Assembly (NCBI RefSeq): GCF_030863805.1
Contig: NZ_CP132957.1
Span: 1,488,001-1,552,000 of the forward strand
Length of the DNA stretch: 64,000 nucleotides
From: Kineothrix sp. MB12-C1
GTDB taxonomy: Bacteria; Bacillota; Clostridia; Lachnospirales; Lachnospiraceae
Direction: 5' to 3'
This document shows, piece after piece, positions 42,743-51,285 of this stretch. The notes beneath the pieces are model-generated. The model had not been told where the DNA came from. It did no database searches and worked only from the letters and a program-made list of their open reading frames with translations. Within the stretch, counting starts at the first letter, position 1, and each line of letters begins with the position of its first letter. A program made the position numbers and the translations under genes.

Positions 42743-44305
42743 TTATTTTGTAATTCCTTTTACAATAAGCAGTTTATCGCCCGCCTTTATTTCCTCACTG
42801 GTCATTTCGTTCGTCTCTTTAATCTGGGAAATCGGTACATAATATTTCTTCCCTACATCCCACAGACTATCCCCTTCCTTAGCAACATAAATAACAATTC
42901 CCGGAAGTTCATTGAGTTTATTCATATCGAGTTCCGAAACGGCCACATCTGTTACGATATCCTCTGTTCGATTACCGAATACTGTCCCTTTAAGCGAAAC
43001 AACTGCTTTTATATCAACTTCATCGCTATCGATCATGGAAGTCGTCATTTGCTCTACGTCCGCATCTACTTTATAGATACTATTTGCGTTAATGTCCGGC
43101 ACTTCCAACGTATAATCGAAGGAGAAGATTCCCTTTACCGTACCATATGGGACCTTACTATCACTACTTAAATAAAGTGTCTGTACTTGCAAATCACCCT
43201 TTACATGAATACCGTTTTCTACAACTTCTTTGCTCTCAACTCTTGCCTGCGCTTCACTATGAAGCAGTTGCATCATATGAGTATCCGTTCCCTGAAGCTT
43301 CATGCGGTCGTTCACCTTTGTTCTACCGCCCGGGCTTCCTAAGAAAGTCCGGAATTGTGCCGGTCTGCTTACTGCCTCTACTTCTTTCACCACACCGTAA
43401 ATACCACTTAAAATATCAAGTCTCGTTTCCTCATAGAGATCGATATCCAAATCTAACACGAGCTCAATTGCAAATACTCTCTGTTCTCCATCAAAATCCG
43501 GCCGAATCTCCACTTCCATATTTCCAATGGAATGCTCGATGTCCGAAACCATTCCTTCACTGCTTCCATGACATTCTATCATTCCGCTAAAAGGCACCGT
43601 CGCTTCGAAGGCCCTCACCGGACTTTCTTCTCCCTCACCCTCATAGAGAAAGAAAACAGAAAGATTACCCTGTATGGAAATTTTTTCTTCCAAAGGTCTG
43701 CATTCCACACGCTCTGCATCCACGCTTTGCCATATGATCTGGAAAATATTCGGATAATTCTGCGGAATCTCTATCTCTTCCTTAACGCGGAAAATATCTC
43801 TCTTTTTCACTGCCATTTGCAGCACTTCCAGAGGCTTTTTCCTATATTCCACCGGCTCCTCATGATACAAATCCACCGCCGTTTCTTCATCGCACATAGT
43901 TTCCGATGTCAGCCTAACGGTAATAAGCGCCTGTACGCTCAGCTTCCTGGAGTTAATCAATCCAATGGTAAGATCCTCCAGATCCCATTTTGCCTTTACA
44001 CTATCTCCGCCTTGTACTCCTTCCATATAAACCTGTTCTTCAAAGGGGATGCAGCCTTCCATAGAAGAAGGAATCATGCTTTCTCCCTCAGCCAAATACA
44101 TTACCGCAAACGTCAGCTTTCCTTTGACAGTCACATGATCTTCCGACACCTTCACCTCGTCAAATGAAACACATCCTCTATCATAAATCAGCTTGCCCGC
44201 ATCCGGCTTGGAATCGGAAATATTAATATCATCTTCTAATGTAATCTGAGTTGCCGCTTGACTTTTTATGCGGTCCATATGTATATTTTTCCTTACTAAT
44301 TCCAC
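42743..44305 (-). CDS. sipL: SipL-like spore coat morphogenesis protein (DUF3794 + LysM)
   Basis: 520 residues: an N-terminal SPOCS/DUF3794 region (about 30-170, DSKPDAGKLIYDRGCV), further DUF3794-like repeats (about 180-290 and 320-450), and a C-terminal LysM domain (about 470-515, VAKEGDSLWDVGKKYYVPIS). This is the architecture of clostridial SipL, which binds SpoIVA through LysM and tethers the coat basement layer to the forespore. A sigma-E-like promoter lies 63-89 bases upstream. BLAST-level identity not tested, but domain order is distinctive. Confidence 0.9.
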   Translation of the reverse strand: MELVRKNIHMDRIKSQAATQITLEDDINISDSKPDAGKLIYDRGCVSFDEVKVSEDHVTVKGKLTFAVMYLAEGESMIPSSMEGCIPFEEQVYMEGVQGGDSVKAKWDLEDLTIGLINSRKLSVQALITVRLTSETMCDEETAVDLYHEEPVEYRKKPLEVLQMAVKKRDIFRVKEEIEIPQNYPNIFQIIWQSVDAERVECRPLEEKISIQGNLSVFFLYEGEGEESPVRAFEATVPFSGMIECHGSSEGMVSDIEHSIGNMEVEIRPDFDGEQRVFAIELVLDLDIDLYEETRLDILSGIYGVVKEVEAVSRPAQFRTFLGSPGGRTKVNDRMKLQGTDTHMMQLLHSEAQARVESKEVVENGIHVKGDLQVQTLYLSSDSKVPYGTVKGIFSFDYTLEVPDINANSIYKVDADVEQMTTSMIDSDEVDIKAVVSLKGTVFGNRTEDIVTDVAVSELDMNKLNELPGIVIYVAKEGDSLWDVGKKYYVPISQIKETNEMTSEEIKAGDKLLIVKGITK

Positions 44306-44367
44306 AAAAACACCTCCGTATCGCTTCCATCACCATTACTAAACTTTAATCAAGTTTACTTATAGTA

Positions 44368-44394
44368 ATTGTATTGCACACGGAGGTCATTTAT
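44368..44394 (-). promoter_or_regulatory. Possible sigma-E promoter of sipL
   Basis: Minus strand ATA, 16-base spacer, AATACAAT; one base off the sigma-E -10 consensus. Confidence 0.5.
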
Positions 44395-44420
44395 TCCTGT
44401 TGTTTTAACGAGTTTTAAAG

Positions 44421-45329
44421 TTACAGTTCAGATACAGTTCCGATTAAATCTGTAATATTTTCTATCTCATACTTTTTCATATATGCTTCGATACCATCTA
44501 CAACTTCTACCGTCGCATAAGGATTCACGAAGTTCATCGCACCTACAGCCACCGCAGCAGCTCCTGCCAGTAAGAATTCAATAGCATCATCCGCATCAGC
44601 AATTCCGCCCATTCCGATAATCGGAATTTTCACCGCTTGGGATGCCTGATATACCATACGCACAGCTACCGGCTTAATAGCCGGGCCGGATAACCCTCCG
44701 GTCTTATTCGCCAGCGCAAACGCTCTCTTATGAATATCTATCTTCATCCCTGTAATCGTATTAATCATAGAAAGTGCATCGGCTCCTGCCGCTTCTGCTG
44801 CCTTTGCCATCTCCGCGATATCCGTCACATTAGGGCTGAGCTTCATAATAATAGGCTGCTTTGCCTTCTTCTTAATCTGAGAAGTAATATCATAGAGGCA
44901 ATCCGCCTGCTGTCCGAAGGCTATGGCTCCTTCTTTTACATTCGGGCAGGAAACATTAATTTCCAGCATATCCACCGCCGTATCACTAAGCTTCTCCACA
45001 ACATCCAGGTAATCCTCTACCGTTTTTCCACAAACATTGACAATAACTTTCGTATCATATCTTTCTAAGAAAGGTAAATCCCTCTCAATAAATACATCCA
45101 CTCCCGGATTCTGTAATCCGATGGCATTGAGCATTCCGCCGTAAGTTTCCGCTATGCGGGGCGTAGGATTACCTTCCCATGGCACATTCGCCACTCCCTT
45201 CGTCACCACGGCGCCCAGCCTGTTCAAATCTACAAATCTCGAATATTCCATACCGGAGCCAAAAGTTCCCGATGCCGTCATCACCGGATTCTTGAACTCG
45301 ATTCCCGCTATTTTTACCTTTGTATTCAT
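44421..45329 (-). CDS. pyrD: Dihydroorotate dehydrogenase B, catalytic subunit
   Basis: Class 1B enzyme oxidising dihydroorotate to orotate with FMN, passing electrons to PyrK. 302 residues; VMTASGTFGSGMEY, VTKGV, active-site Cys in NVSCPNVKEG, and phosphate loop GMGGIADADDAIEFLLAGAAAVAVG. Last gene of the pyrC-pyrK-pyrD run; a 163-bp inverted-repeat element separates it from pyrK. Confidence 0.96.
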   Translation of the reverse strand: MNTKVKIAGIEFKNPVMTASGTFGSGMEYSRFVDLNRLGAVVTKGVANVPWEGNPTPRIAETYGGMLNAIGLQNPGVDVFIERDLPFLERYDTKVIVNVCGKTVEDYLDVVEKLSDTAVDMLEINVSCPNVKEGAIAFGQQADCLYDITSQIKKKAKQPIIMKLSPNVTDIAEMAKAAEAAGADALSMINTITGMKIDIHKRAFALANKTGGLSGPAIKPVAVRMVYQASQAVKIPIIGMGGIADADDAIEFLLAGAAAVAVGAMNFVNPYATVEVVDGIEAYMKKYEIENITDLIGTVSEL

Positions 45330-45360
45330 ACCATACCCTCTCTTTTAATGTATTTCATTC

Positions 45361-45523
45361 GTTACTGTTCACAGCCACTATTCCGCGAAGTCAAAATCAC
45401 GATGCCAAATGCTTTATCTTGGCATTTCTATGCGATTTTACGAGTGCTTCAGGCGCCAAAGTGCAGTTCTTTGCATTTTGTGTGCATTCTGTTGCTGGGC
45501 GCAGCGGAGCTGTGAACAGTAAC
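45361..45523. repeat. Dispersed repeat, long copy R9 inside pyr cluster
   Basis: 163-bp element with perfect 15-bp terminal inverted repeats GTTACTGTTCACAGC / GCTGTGAACAGTAAC, sitting in the 200-base gap between pyrK and pyrD. Inside it are shorter palindromes (TGCCAAATGC...GGCATTTC). It ends 7 bases before the pyrK stop. Confidence 0.85.
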
Positions 45524-45529
45524 TTTAAT

Positions 45530-46312
45530 TCAGATATCCACATCCTGCGCATCGAATACCGGACCTTCAGTACAGATTCTCGTATTATTAACGTGAGAGT
45601 GCCAATCTTTTTCTTTTGTCTTGCAGACACAGCCAAGGCACGCGCCCACACCACAGGCCATACGCTCTTCCAAAGAAATATAAGCTTTAATACCTTTTTC
45701 CCCCGCATATCTTTTTATTGCCCGAAGCATCGGCATGGGACCGCATGCCATAATCACATCTGCCTCCAAATGATTGACAGCCATCGCATCCAGCACGTTT
45801 CCTTTCGTTCCTTCGCTGCCATCCTCTGTAGCCACATATACGGATGCATACTTCTCCATATCTGCTTTTAGGAAAAGCTGATGATTTCGGTAACCGGCAA
45901 CCATCGTAATCTCCTTCGCCTTCCCTTCCTTTCTCAATTCCTTAGCAAGTTGCAGCATAGGCGGTATGCCGATGCCTCCGCCCATCAAAACAACTCGTTT
46001 TCCTTCCGCTTCTTCCAGAGGAAAACCATTACCCAGATTCCCCAGAATCCTAATATTTCTTCCCGTATGGTAAAGAGACAACTCCTTCGTCCCTTTTCCT
46101 GCCACACGATATACAATTCTCAGACGATTACCCGGACCATCCACCTCGCAAATACTGATCGGCCTTGGAAGCAGCGTGCTTTCATTATGGGGATATACGC
46201 TGATAAACTGACCTGCCTTTGCTGTATTTGCCAAATCACTCTCTATCCACATATCATATACATCGTCCGCTATCTCTGTCTGGGAAATAACTTTCGTTTT
46301 CACCTTCTTCAT
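45530..46312 (-). CDS. pyrK: Dihydroorotate dehydrogenase B, electron-transfer subunit
   Basis: 260-residue FAD/[2Fe-2S] protein moving electrons from PyrD to NAD. FAD-binding RPISICEV, NAD-binding GGGIGIPPMLQLAKEL, and cluster cysteines in CGVGACLGCVCKT plus a late ICTEGPVF. ATG at 46312 has GGAGG upstream; the longer frame to 46462 reads into intergenic sequence. Follows pyrC by 52 bases. Confidence 0.95.
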   Translation of the reverse strand: MKKVKTKVISQTEIADDVYDMWIESDLANTAKAGQFISVYPHNESTLLPRPISICEVDGPGNRLRIVYRVAGKGTKELSLYHTGRNIRILGNLGNGFPLEEAEGKRVVLMGGGIGIPPMLQLAKELRKEGKAKEITMVAGYRNHQLFLKADMEKYASVYVATEDGSEGTKGNVLDAMAVNHLEADVIMACGPMPMLRAIKRYAGEKGIKAYISLEERMACGVGACLGCVCKTKEKDWHSHVNNTRICTEGPVFDAQDVDI

Positions 46313-46364
46313 CCATCTATCCTCCGTATTTTTGCTTTTCCTTTGCTCGTTTCGTTGCGGTACA

Positions 46365-47639
46365 CTATATCGAATAAACGATTTCTCCTCCGCAAATCGT
46401 ATAGTATACCTTGCCGGGCATAGCTTCCCCTGTAAAAGGAGTGTTGGAGGACTTGGATGCATATGTTTCCGCCTTCCAGATTTCCTCCTTATCGAAAATC
46501 ACCACATCGGCCGGTCCGCCTTCCTCCAAATATCCGGCTTCCAAACCGTAGAGCTTAGCCGGTCGGTAGGCCATCCGGTCCATTAATTCCATCATCGTAA
46601 GGTATCCCTTCTCCACTAATTCCCGAAGGCCCAGGGAAAGAGCTGTCTCCAAACCGATAATCCCACTGGGTGCCTCCGTAATGGACCTTGCCTTCTCTTC
46701 CTCACTATGAGGAGCATGATCCGTAGCAATCATATCGATCGTCCCATCCTGTAAGCCCTTTATAATAGCAAGTCTATCCTCTTCCTCCCGAAGCGGCGGG
46801 TTCATCTTAGCCAAAGTTCCATGTATGATGACCGCTTCCTCCGTCAATGTAAAATGATGCGGGGTAGCCTCCGCAAAAATATTAGAATGAGTCTTCTTCG
46901 CTTCACGCACAAGCTCCACTGCCTCTTTTGCACTAATATGCTGAATGGAAATATCTGCCCCGGTTTCTTTCGCAAGCTCAATATCACGCCTTACCATATC
47001 GATTTCCGCCATTCTTTCCGATCCCGTAATCCGATAATGTCTCGCGGCTGCTCCTGCATTCACACCATTATTCTTAATATACGCCGGATTCTCTTCATGG
47101 AAGCTAAGGGGTTTTCCAAGTCTTTTTGCCCTCTTCATAGCTTCTTTGACAATCTCCTCATCCAGAAGGGGAATGCCATCATCTGTAAATCCCACTGCCC
47201 CGTTTGCAGCTAATCCTTCCATATCCGTAAGGACTTGTCCTTTCATTCCCATCGTTATATTCGCACAAGTCTCCACATGAATTCCTGTTTCTTTTCCTTT
47301 TTCCCGCACATATGCAAGCGTTTCCTCATTGTCCACCACCGGCTTAGTATTGGCCATCAGCACTACTGTAGTATAGCCTCCTTTGGCCGCCGCCTCCGCG
47401 CCTGTAGAAATATCCTCTTTATAAGTAAACCCCGGGTCTCTGAAATGCACATGCACATCCACAAGCCCCGGAGCCACTACTTTTCCCGCTGCTTCTATGA
47501 TACGAACGCCTTCTCCGGCCTCCTGTAACGAAATCTCCGGGCATATTTTCACAATTTTCTTATCCTCGATTAAAACATCCATCTTGCCTTCCCGGCCGTT
47601 TTTCGGGTCAATCACATAACCATTTTTTATCAGAAGCAT
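46365..47639 (-). CDS. pyrC: Dihydroorotase
   Basis: Type I dihydroorotase, 424 residues from ATG 47639 (GGAG six bases upstream; ATG 47651 is the alternative). Metal ligands in DVHVHFRDPG, Lys/Asp region MANTKPVVDN, SIQHISAKE, and DHAPHSEEEK. Closes carbamoyl-aspartate to dihydroorotate. First of the three pyrimidine genes here; pyrB is not in the window. Confidence 0.95.
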   Translation of the reverse strand: MLLIKNGYVIDPKNGREGKMDVLIEDKKIVKICPEISLQEAGEGVRIIEAAGKVVAPGLVDVHVHFRDPGFTYKEDISTGAEAAAKGGYTTVVLMANTKPVVDNEETLAYVREKGKETGIHVETCANITMGMKGQVLTDMEGLAANGAVGFTDDGIPLLDEEIVKEAMKRAKRLGKPLSFHEENPAYIKNNGVNAGAAARHYRITGSERMAEIDMVRRDIELAKETGADISIQHISAKEAVELVREAKKTHSNIFAEATPHHFTLTEEAVIIHGTLAKMNPPLREEEDRLAIIKGLQDGTIDMIATDHAPHSEEEKARSITEAPSGIIGLETALSLGLRELVEKGYLTMMELMDRMAYRPAKLYGLEAGYLEEGGPADVVIFDKEEIWKAETYASKSSNTPFTGEAMPGKVYYTICGGEIVYSI

Positions 47640-47694
47640 TTCATTCTCCATATCCCTGTTTTTTACATAGTATATCGCATTCTTCCTATAACAA

Positions 47695-48129
47695 TCAATC
47701 AAAAACTACCGACTTATCAAAATATTCCGTTTTTATAACGATATATGGATAGGATGCACTTTCCGACTCTTGGGCTTGATACAATTCCCTGTTTTCTGCC
47801 TCAGGTCCGATAAGATTCGTATCCACATATACAGAATTGCCTGTGAGATATAAGTCTTTTACTACTATACTGTATCCCCCGGTGTCCTGTTTTCCATAGC
47901 CGACACAGATATAGAGGAAATCATTGTCCTGATAGGTAATTTTAAATTCCTTCTCCTTCTTCTCATCGATAATCATCTTCAATTCCTCAGGCAGTTTATC
48001 CTCCCCTATTACCGTGAATTCTATATCCTTAATCTTCCGGTTCATATCCTTCGTCCCGCCTCCACAACCACATAAACTGGCAACCATCACGATGGCGGCA
48101 ATCACACCTACTATATAGCATTTCTTCAT
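47695..48129 (-). CDS. PrcB-like lipoprotein
   Basis: 144-residue lipoprotein: signal MKKCYIVGVIAAIVMVASLC with lipobox SLCGC, then a domain with IEFTVIGEDKLPEELKMII and a tail typical of the PrcB family (DNDFLYICVGYGKQDTGGYSIVVKDLYLTGNSVYV in outline), whose founding member is an accessory of a dentilisin protease complex. AAGGAG precedes ATG 48129. It lies 55 bases upstream of pyrC on the same strand, perhaps sharing its transcript. Function in Clostridia unknown. Confidence 0.78.
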   Translation of the reverse strand: MKKCYIVGVIAAIVMVASLCGCGGGTKDMNRKIKDIEFTVIGEDKLPEELKMIIDEKKEKEFKITYQDNDFLYICVGYGKQDTGGYSIVVKDLYLTGNSVYVDTNLIGPEAENRELYQAQESESASYPYIVIKTEYFDKSVVFD

Positions 48130-48274
48130 TTCCAAGCTCCTTCCCTGCGCTCGTTGAGCATATCCATAACGCATATTTTCTCATCCGAACTGCAAAAAGG
48201 TCATACTTTCTTTACTCTATTCTATTTCCCAGCATAGGCGACTATTCCTCTCCTTCTACAACTCTTTTTTCCTA

Positions 48275-48303
48275 TTGCTTAATAAAAAGCCGTCCGCTAT
48301 AAT
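48275..48303 (+). promoter_or_regulatory. Sigma-A promoter of plsC
   Basis: Plus strand TTGCTT, 17-base spacer, TATAAT, followed by repeat copy R10 in the leader. Confidence 0.75.
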
Positions 48304-48336
48304 AAATACGTTATACATAAAAAATATTAAAAGAAT

Positions 48337-48363
48337 GTAACTGTTCACTAAACTCACAGTTAT
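48337..48363. repeat. Dispersed repeat, short copy R10
   Basis: GTAACTGTTCACTAAACTC with ACAGTTAT partner end, 33 bases before plsC, so transcribed in its leader. Confidence 0.65.
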
Positions 48364-48395
48364 AAAAATTTCAATAGCAGGAAGGATACACTATT

Positions 48396-49136
48396 ATGAT
48401 TCGTTTTATCGGCGTTGCCTCTTTCGTCATTTTATTCCTTATATTCAGCATTCCGCTTCTAATTGCCGAATGGATTCTCGGCAAATTCAATATGGACAAG
48501 AAAAATACAAGTTCCCTCGCTATTGTTAACTGGACATTCAGAATGTGTTTAAAGATCGCAGGTGTGACCGTAACCGTAATCGGAGAAGAGAACATCCCCA
48601 CCGATGAACCTGTTTTATATGTGGGTAATCATCGGAGCTATTTCGATATTCTTCTCACTTATACAAGAGTTCCGCGCCCAACCGGTTATATCGCCAAAAG
48701 GGAAATGATTAAAATCCCTTTACTCTCTCACTGGATGAAAAATTTACATTGTCTTTTTCTGGACAGACAGGATATTAAACAGGGCTTAAAAACCATTTTA
48801 GAGGGAATTGAAAAGGTGAAATCGGGGATTTCTATTTGTATTTTCCCCGAAGGAACAAGAAACAAGGTGAATGACACCTTCCTTCCCTTCCATGAGGGAA
48901 GCTTTAAGATTGCTGAGAAGTCAGGTTGCGCCATTATCCCCATGTCTATCAATAATGCCGCTGCCATTTTCGAAGATCATCTGCCTAAAATCAAAAAAGC
49001 ACATGTGATCCTCGAATACGGCAAACCTATCTATATCAAAGATATGTTAAAAGAAGAGAAGAAATTTGTAGGTGTCTACGTTCAAAATATAATCAAAGAC
49101 ACTTATTTTAAAAACAAGGAGCATTACAACATTTAA
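48396..49136 (+). CDS. plsC: 1-acyl-sn-glycerol-3-phosphate acyltransferase
   Basis: Membrane acyltransferase making phosphatidic acid. 246 residues with one N-terminal helix (about 4-24), the Hx4D motif NHRSYFD (about 78-84), and FPEGTRNK (about 152-159). AGGAAGGAT precedes the ATG. Its stop overlaps the 3' end of murF on the other strand by four bases. Confidence 0.94.
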   Translation: MIRFIGVASFVILFLIFSIPLLIAEWILGKFNMDKKNTSSLAIVNWTFRMCLKIAGVTVTVIGEENIPTDEPVLYVGNHRSYFDILLTYTRVPRPTGYIAKREMIKIPLLSHWMKNLHCLFLDRQDIKQGLKTILEGIEKVKSGISICIFPEGTRNKVNDTFLPFHEGSFKIAEKSGCAIIPMSINNAAAIFEDHLPKIKKAHVILEYGKPIYIKDMLKEEKKFVGVYVQNIIKDTYFKNKEHYNI

Positions 49137-50518
49137 TCATTTTCCAGCTCTTTTACGATTTCTTCAAAGGCCATTCCATGAGAAGCCTTTACTAAAACTG
49201 TATCTTCTGCCTGCAGAATACTGGAGATTTTCCCGAAAAATGCTTTCTTGTCCGGGAAATAATGAATCTGTATGCTTTTATCCTCGGATTCTTCCAGCGT
49301 TTTGCAGGCATTTTCATACATATGCACCGATAGTTCACCGATACATATAATGACATCGATTCCCTTCTCTACCGCATAATGTCCCACCTTCTCATGCATC
49401 TTCTCTTTATTCTCCCCGAGCTCAAACATATCACCGAGTATCGCTACTTTTCTTGTGAGCGCGCTGGAAAGTAAATCCAAAGCGGAACACATAGATACCG
49501 GATTGGCATTATAGCAGTCATCGATAACCACTCTATTCTCAAGACGTATAATATGGCTTCTGCCGCCTACCGGCTTAACCTCTGCAATCCCTGTACAAAT
49601 TTCTTCTTTCGTAAGTCCGCATAGAATTCCTACACAGGCTGCTGCCAGCGCATTGTACAACATATGCTCTCCGGGCAGAGGGATATCCACAGTCAATTCC
49701 CCCTCTTCCATGTGGATTACTGCACTGCTTCCAAACAATCCCTTATTCTCCAACTTATCCGCATACATGTCATTGGAAGAAGAACGACCAAAGAAAAAGG
49801 GCTTTTTCCCTTTCACCTTTTCGACCGTACGAAGCATAGCATCATCACCATTTAGGCAGACAACTCCTTCTTCGTTCATAAAGTCAAAAATCTCTGTTTT
49901 AGCCCTTAAGACCCCTTCTCTGGATTTCAAGTTTTCCAAATGGCAGTCACCAATATTGGTCAGCACGCAAAGATCAGGTCTCGCCACCTTACTCAACCTA
50001 TGCATCTCACCGAAATCGCTGATTCCCATCTCCAGAACTGCCGCCTCATGATGGTCCCGTATCTTAAGGACCGTAAGGGGAAGCCCAACCTCATTATTAT
50101 AGTTTCCTTCCGTCTTAAGTACCTTATATTTTACCGAAAGAACCGAGGCGATGAACTCTTTCGTGCTCGTCTTACCCACGCTTCCCGTCACCCCTATAAC
50201 CTTTATCGTAAGCTGCTTCCTATAAAATTCCGCAATATCCTTAAGTGCCTGAAAAGAGTCCTTCACAAGGATATAAGGACCGTTCACCGGTTCAGGAGCC
50301 TTCTCGCACACTACACCGGCTGCTCCCTTCTCCATTACCTGTGCAATGAAATCGTGACCGTCAACCCTTTCTCCTTTCGTAGCAACAAAGAGAAAATTCT
50401 CCTCTACCTGTCTGGAATCCAACACTACGCCGGATACCTCCCGGTCGGAGGAACTATCAAAATGAAACAGTTCACCTTTGCAGGCTTCTGTAATTCTTTG
50501 TAATGTAAGGTTTTTCAT
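49133..50518 (-). CDS. murF: UDP-MurNAc-tripeptide--D-Ala-D-Ala ligase
   Basis: Adds D-Ala-D-Ala to the UDP-MurNAc peptide. 461 residues from ATG 50518 (AAAGGAG upstream). N-terminal uridine-binding domain (VSGVVLDSRQVEENFLFVA), P-loop GVTGSVGKTSTKEFI, YNNEVGLPLTVL, and C-terminal VIDDCYNANPVSM. The frame continues to 50731 but that extension is intergenic palindrome sequence. ddl, which supplies its substrate, is the next gene upstream on the same strand, 767 bases away. Confidence 0.96.
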   Translation of the reverse strand: MKNLTLQRITEACKGELFHFDSSSDREVSGVVLDSRQVEENFLFVATKGERVDGHDFIAQVMEKGAAGVVCEKAPEPVNGPYILVKDSFQALKDIAEFYRKQLTIKVIGVTGSVGKTSTKEFIASVLSVKYKVLKTEGNYNNEVGLPLTVLKIRDHHEAAVLEMGISDFGEMHRLSKVARPDLCVLTNIGDCHLENLKSREGVLRAKTEIFDFMNEEGVVCLNGDDAMLRTVEKVKGKKPFFFGRSSSNDMYADKLENKGLFGSSAVIHMEEGELTVDIPLPGEHMLYNALAAACVGILCGLTKEEICTGIAEVKPVGGRSHIIRLENRVVIDDCYNANPVSMCSALDLLSSALTRKVAILGDMFELGENKEKMHEKVGHYAVEKGIDVIICIGELSVHMYENACKTLEESEDKSIQIHYFPDKKAFFGKISSILQAEDTVLVKASHGMAFEEIVKELEND

Positions 50519-50602
50519 TTCTGTGTTACTTCTCCTTTCGCGGATAAAATATATATTGGTAATTGTGAAAACCAGAAGGATAATTTGTAGGTTGACGAAC
50601 GG

Positions 50603-50834
50603 AATGAAGGCGTCTGTATTTGTTGGGATTCCGGGCGCAAAGGCTGTATTTTCTAAATGGAATCGTTGGATATCCGATAGCGTTCGGGGCGGCAGCAGGT
50701 ACATCCCTGTACCGGCCTGCCTAAATGCCACATCCTTGTGGCATTTGCCCTTGGTGTTCTCGATTCCATTAAGAAAATGCTAGCCTTTCGCTTACAGGAA
50801 TCTCAACGAACACAGACGCCCCCATCCCTTCATT
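50603..50834. repeat. Giant imperfect palindrome B (~230 bp)
   Basis: Arms 50608-50665 and 50761-50822 pair along about 55 positions (both start GGCGTCTGT and end TGGAATCG). At the tip are two hairpins: 50691-50721 (GGCAG/CTGCC enclosing GGTACA-TCCC-TGTACC) and 50723-50746 (AAATGCCACA-TCCT-TGTGGCATTT). Homologous to palindrome C, which lies in opposite orientation 200 bases to the right. In the murF leader region. Confidence 0.88.
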
Positions 50835-51032
50835 TACACTACGAAATTATATGTGGAATTAACATAGCTATCGCATTTCACAAACTCTTATTTTCACTGT
50901 TTTAGGTAACGGTAGTTAAGATACTCTTTGTTGATTCTTAAGGTTTATAAAATAAATTATCAGCTTACTAAGCGTCTTACTTCCACAACGGCATTTATTT
51001 TGAAGTCGCGCCTCTTAATAACTAGCTAAATA
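50835..51032. other. AT-rich spacer between palindromes B and C
   Basis: About 200 bases without gene or clear signal; murF's promoter may be here or to the right but I cannot point to a convincing one. Confidence 0.4.
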
Positions 51033-51278
51033 GTCTTGGCAGAATTTCGCTTGGCTGTTTCCTTTTACTTCCTTTCGCAAACGGTTTTCATTTTCTTAAT
51101 GAAACACTAAAACGTCCAGGGAAAACACCGCACGGATGCGGTGTTTAGGAAGCGCGGTACAGGGAAGCACCTCGCTTCCGCCCCGGTCGCCTACAAACCC
51201 ATCACGTTTCATTTAGAAAATACAACCGTATTGCGTAGAAGTAAAAGGAAATTGCCAAGCGAAATTCCTACACAGACC
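51033..51278. repeat. Giant imperfect palindrome C (~245 bp)
   Basis: Arms 51041-51105 and 51206-51269 pair (both carry AATTTCGCTTGGC and TTTCCTTTTACTTC). On the minus strand its tip reads like palindrome B: hairpin 51148-51179 (GGAAGCG/CGCTTCC around GTGCTTCCCTGTACC) and hairpin 51123-51146 (AAACACCGCA-TCCG-TGCGGTGTTT). Conserved single-stranded words GGGGCGG and CCCTGTACCG are shared with B, while stems differ by paired changes. Confidence 0.88.
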
Positions 51279-51285
51279 CCAAAAA

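Noticed and set aside
45397-45708. 103-codon minus-strand frame in pyrK/pyrD gap
   Set aside because: Antiphase to pyrK and covering repeat R9; no start signal.
50519-50731. N-terminal extension of murF
   Set aside because: The open frame continues through palindrome B; the family start and ribosome-binding site are at 50518.
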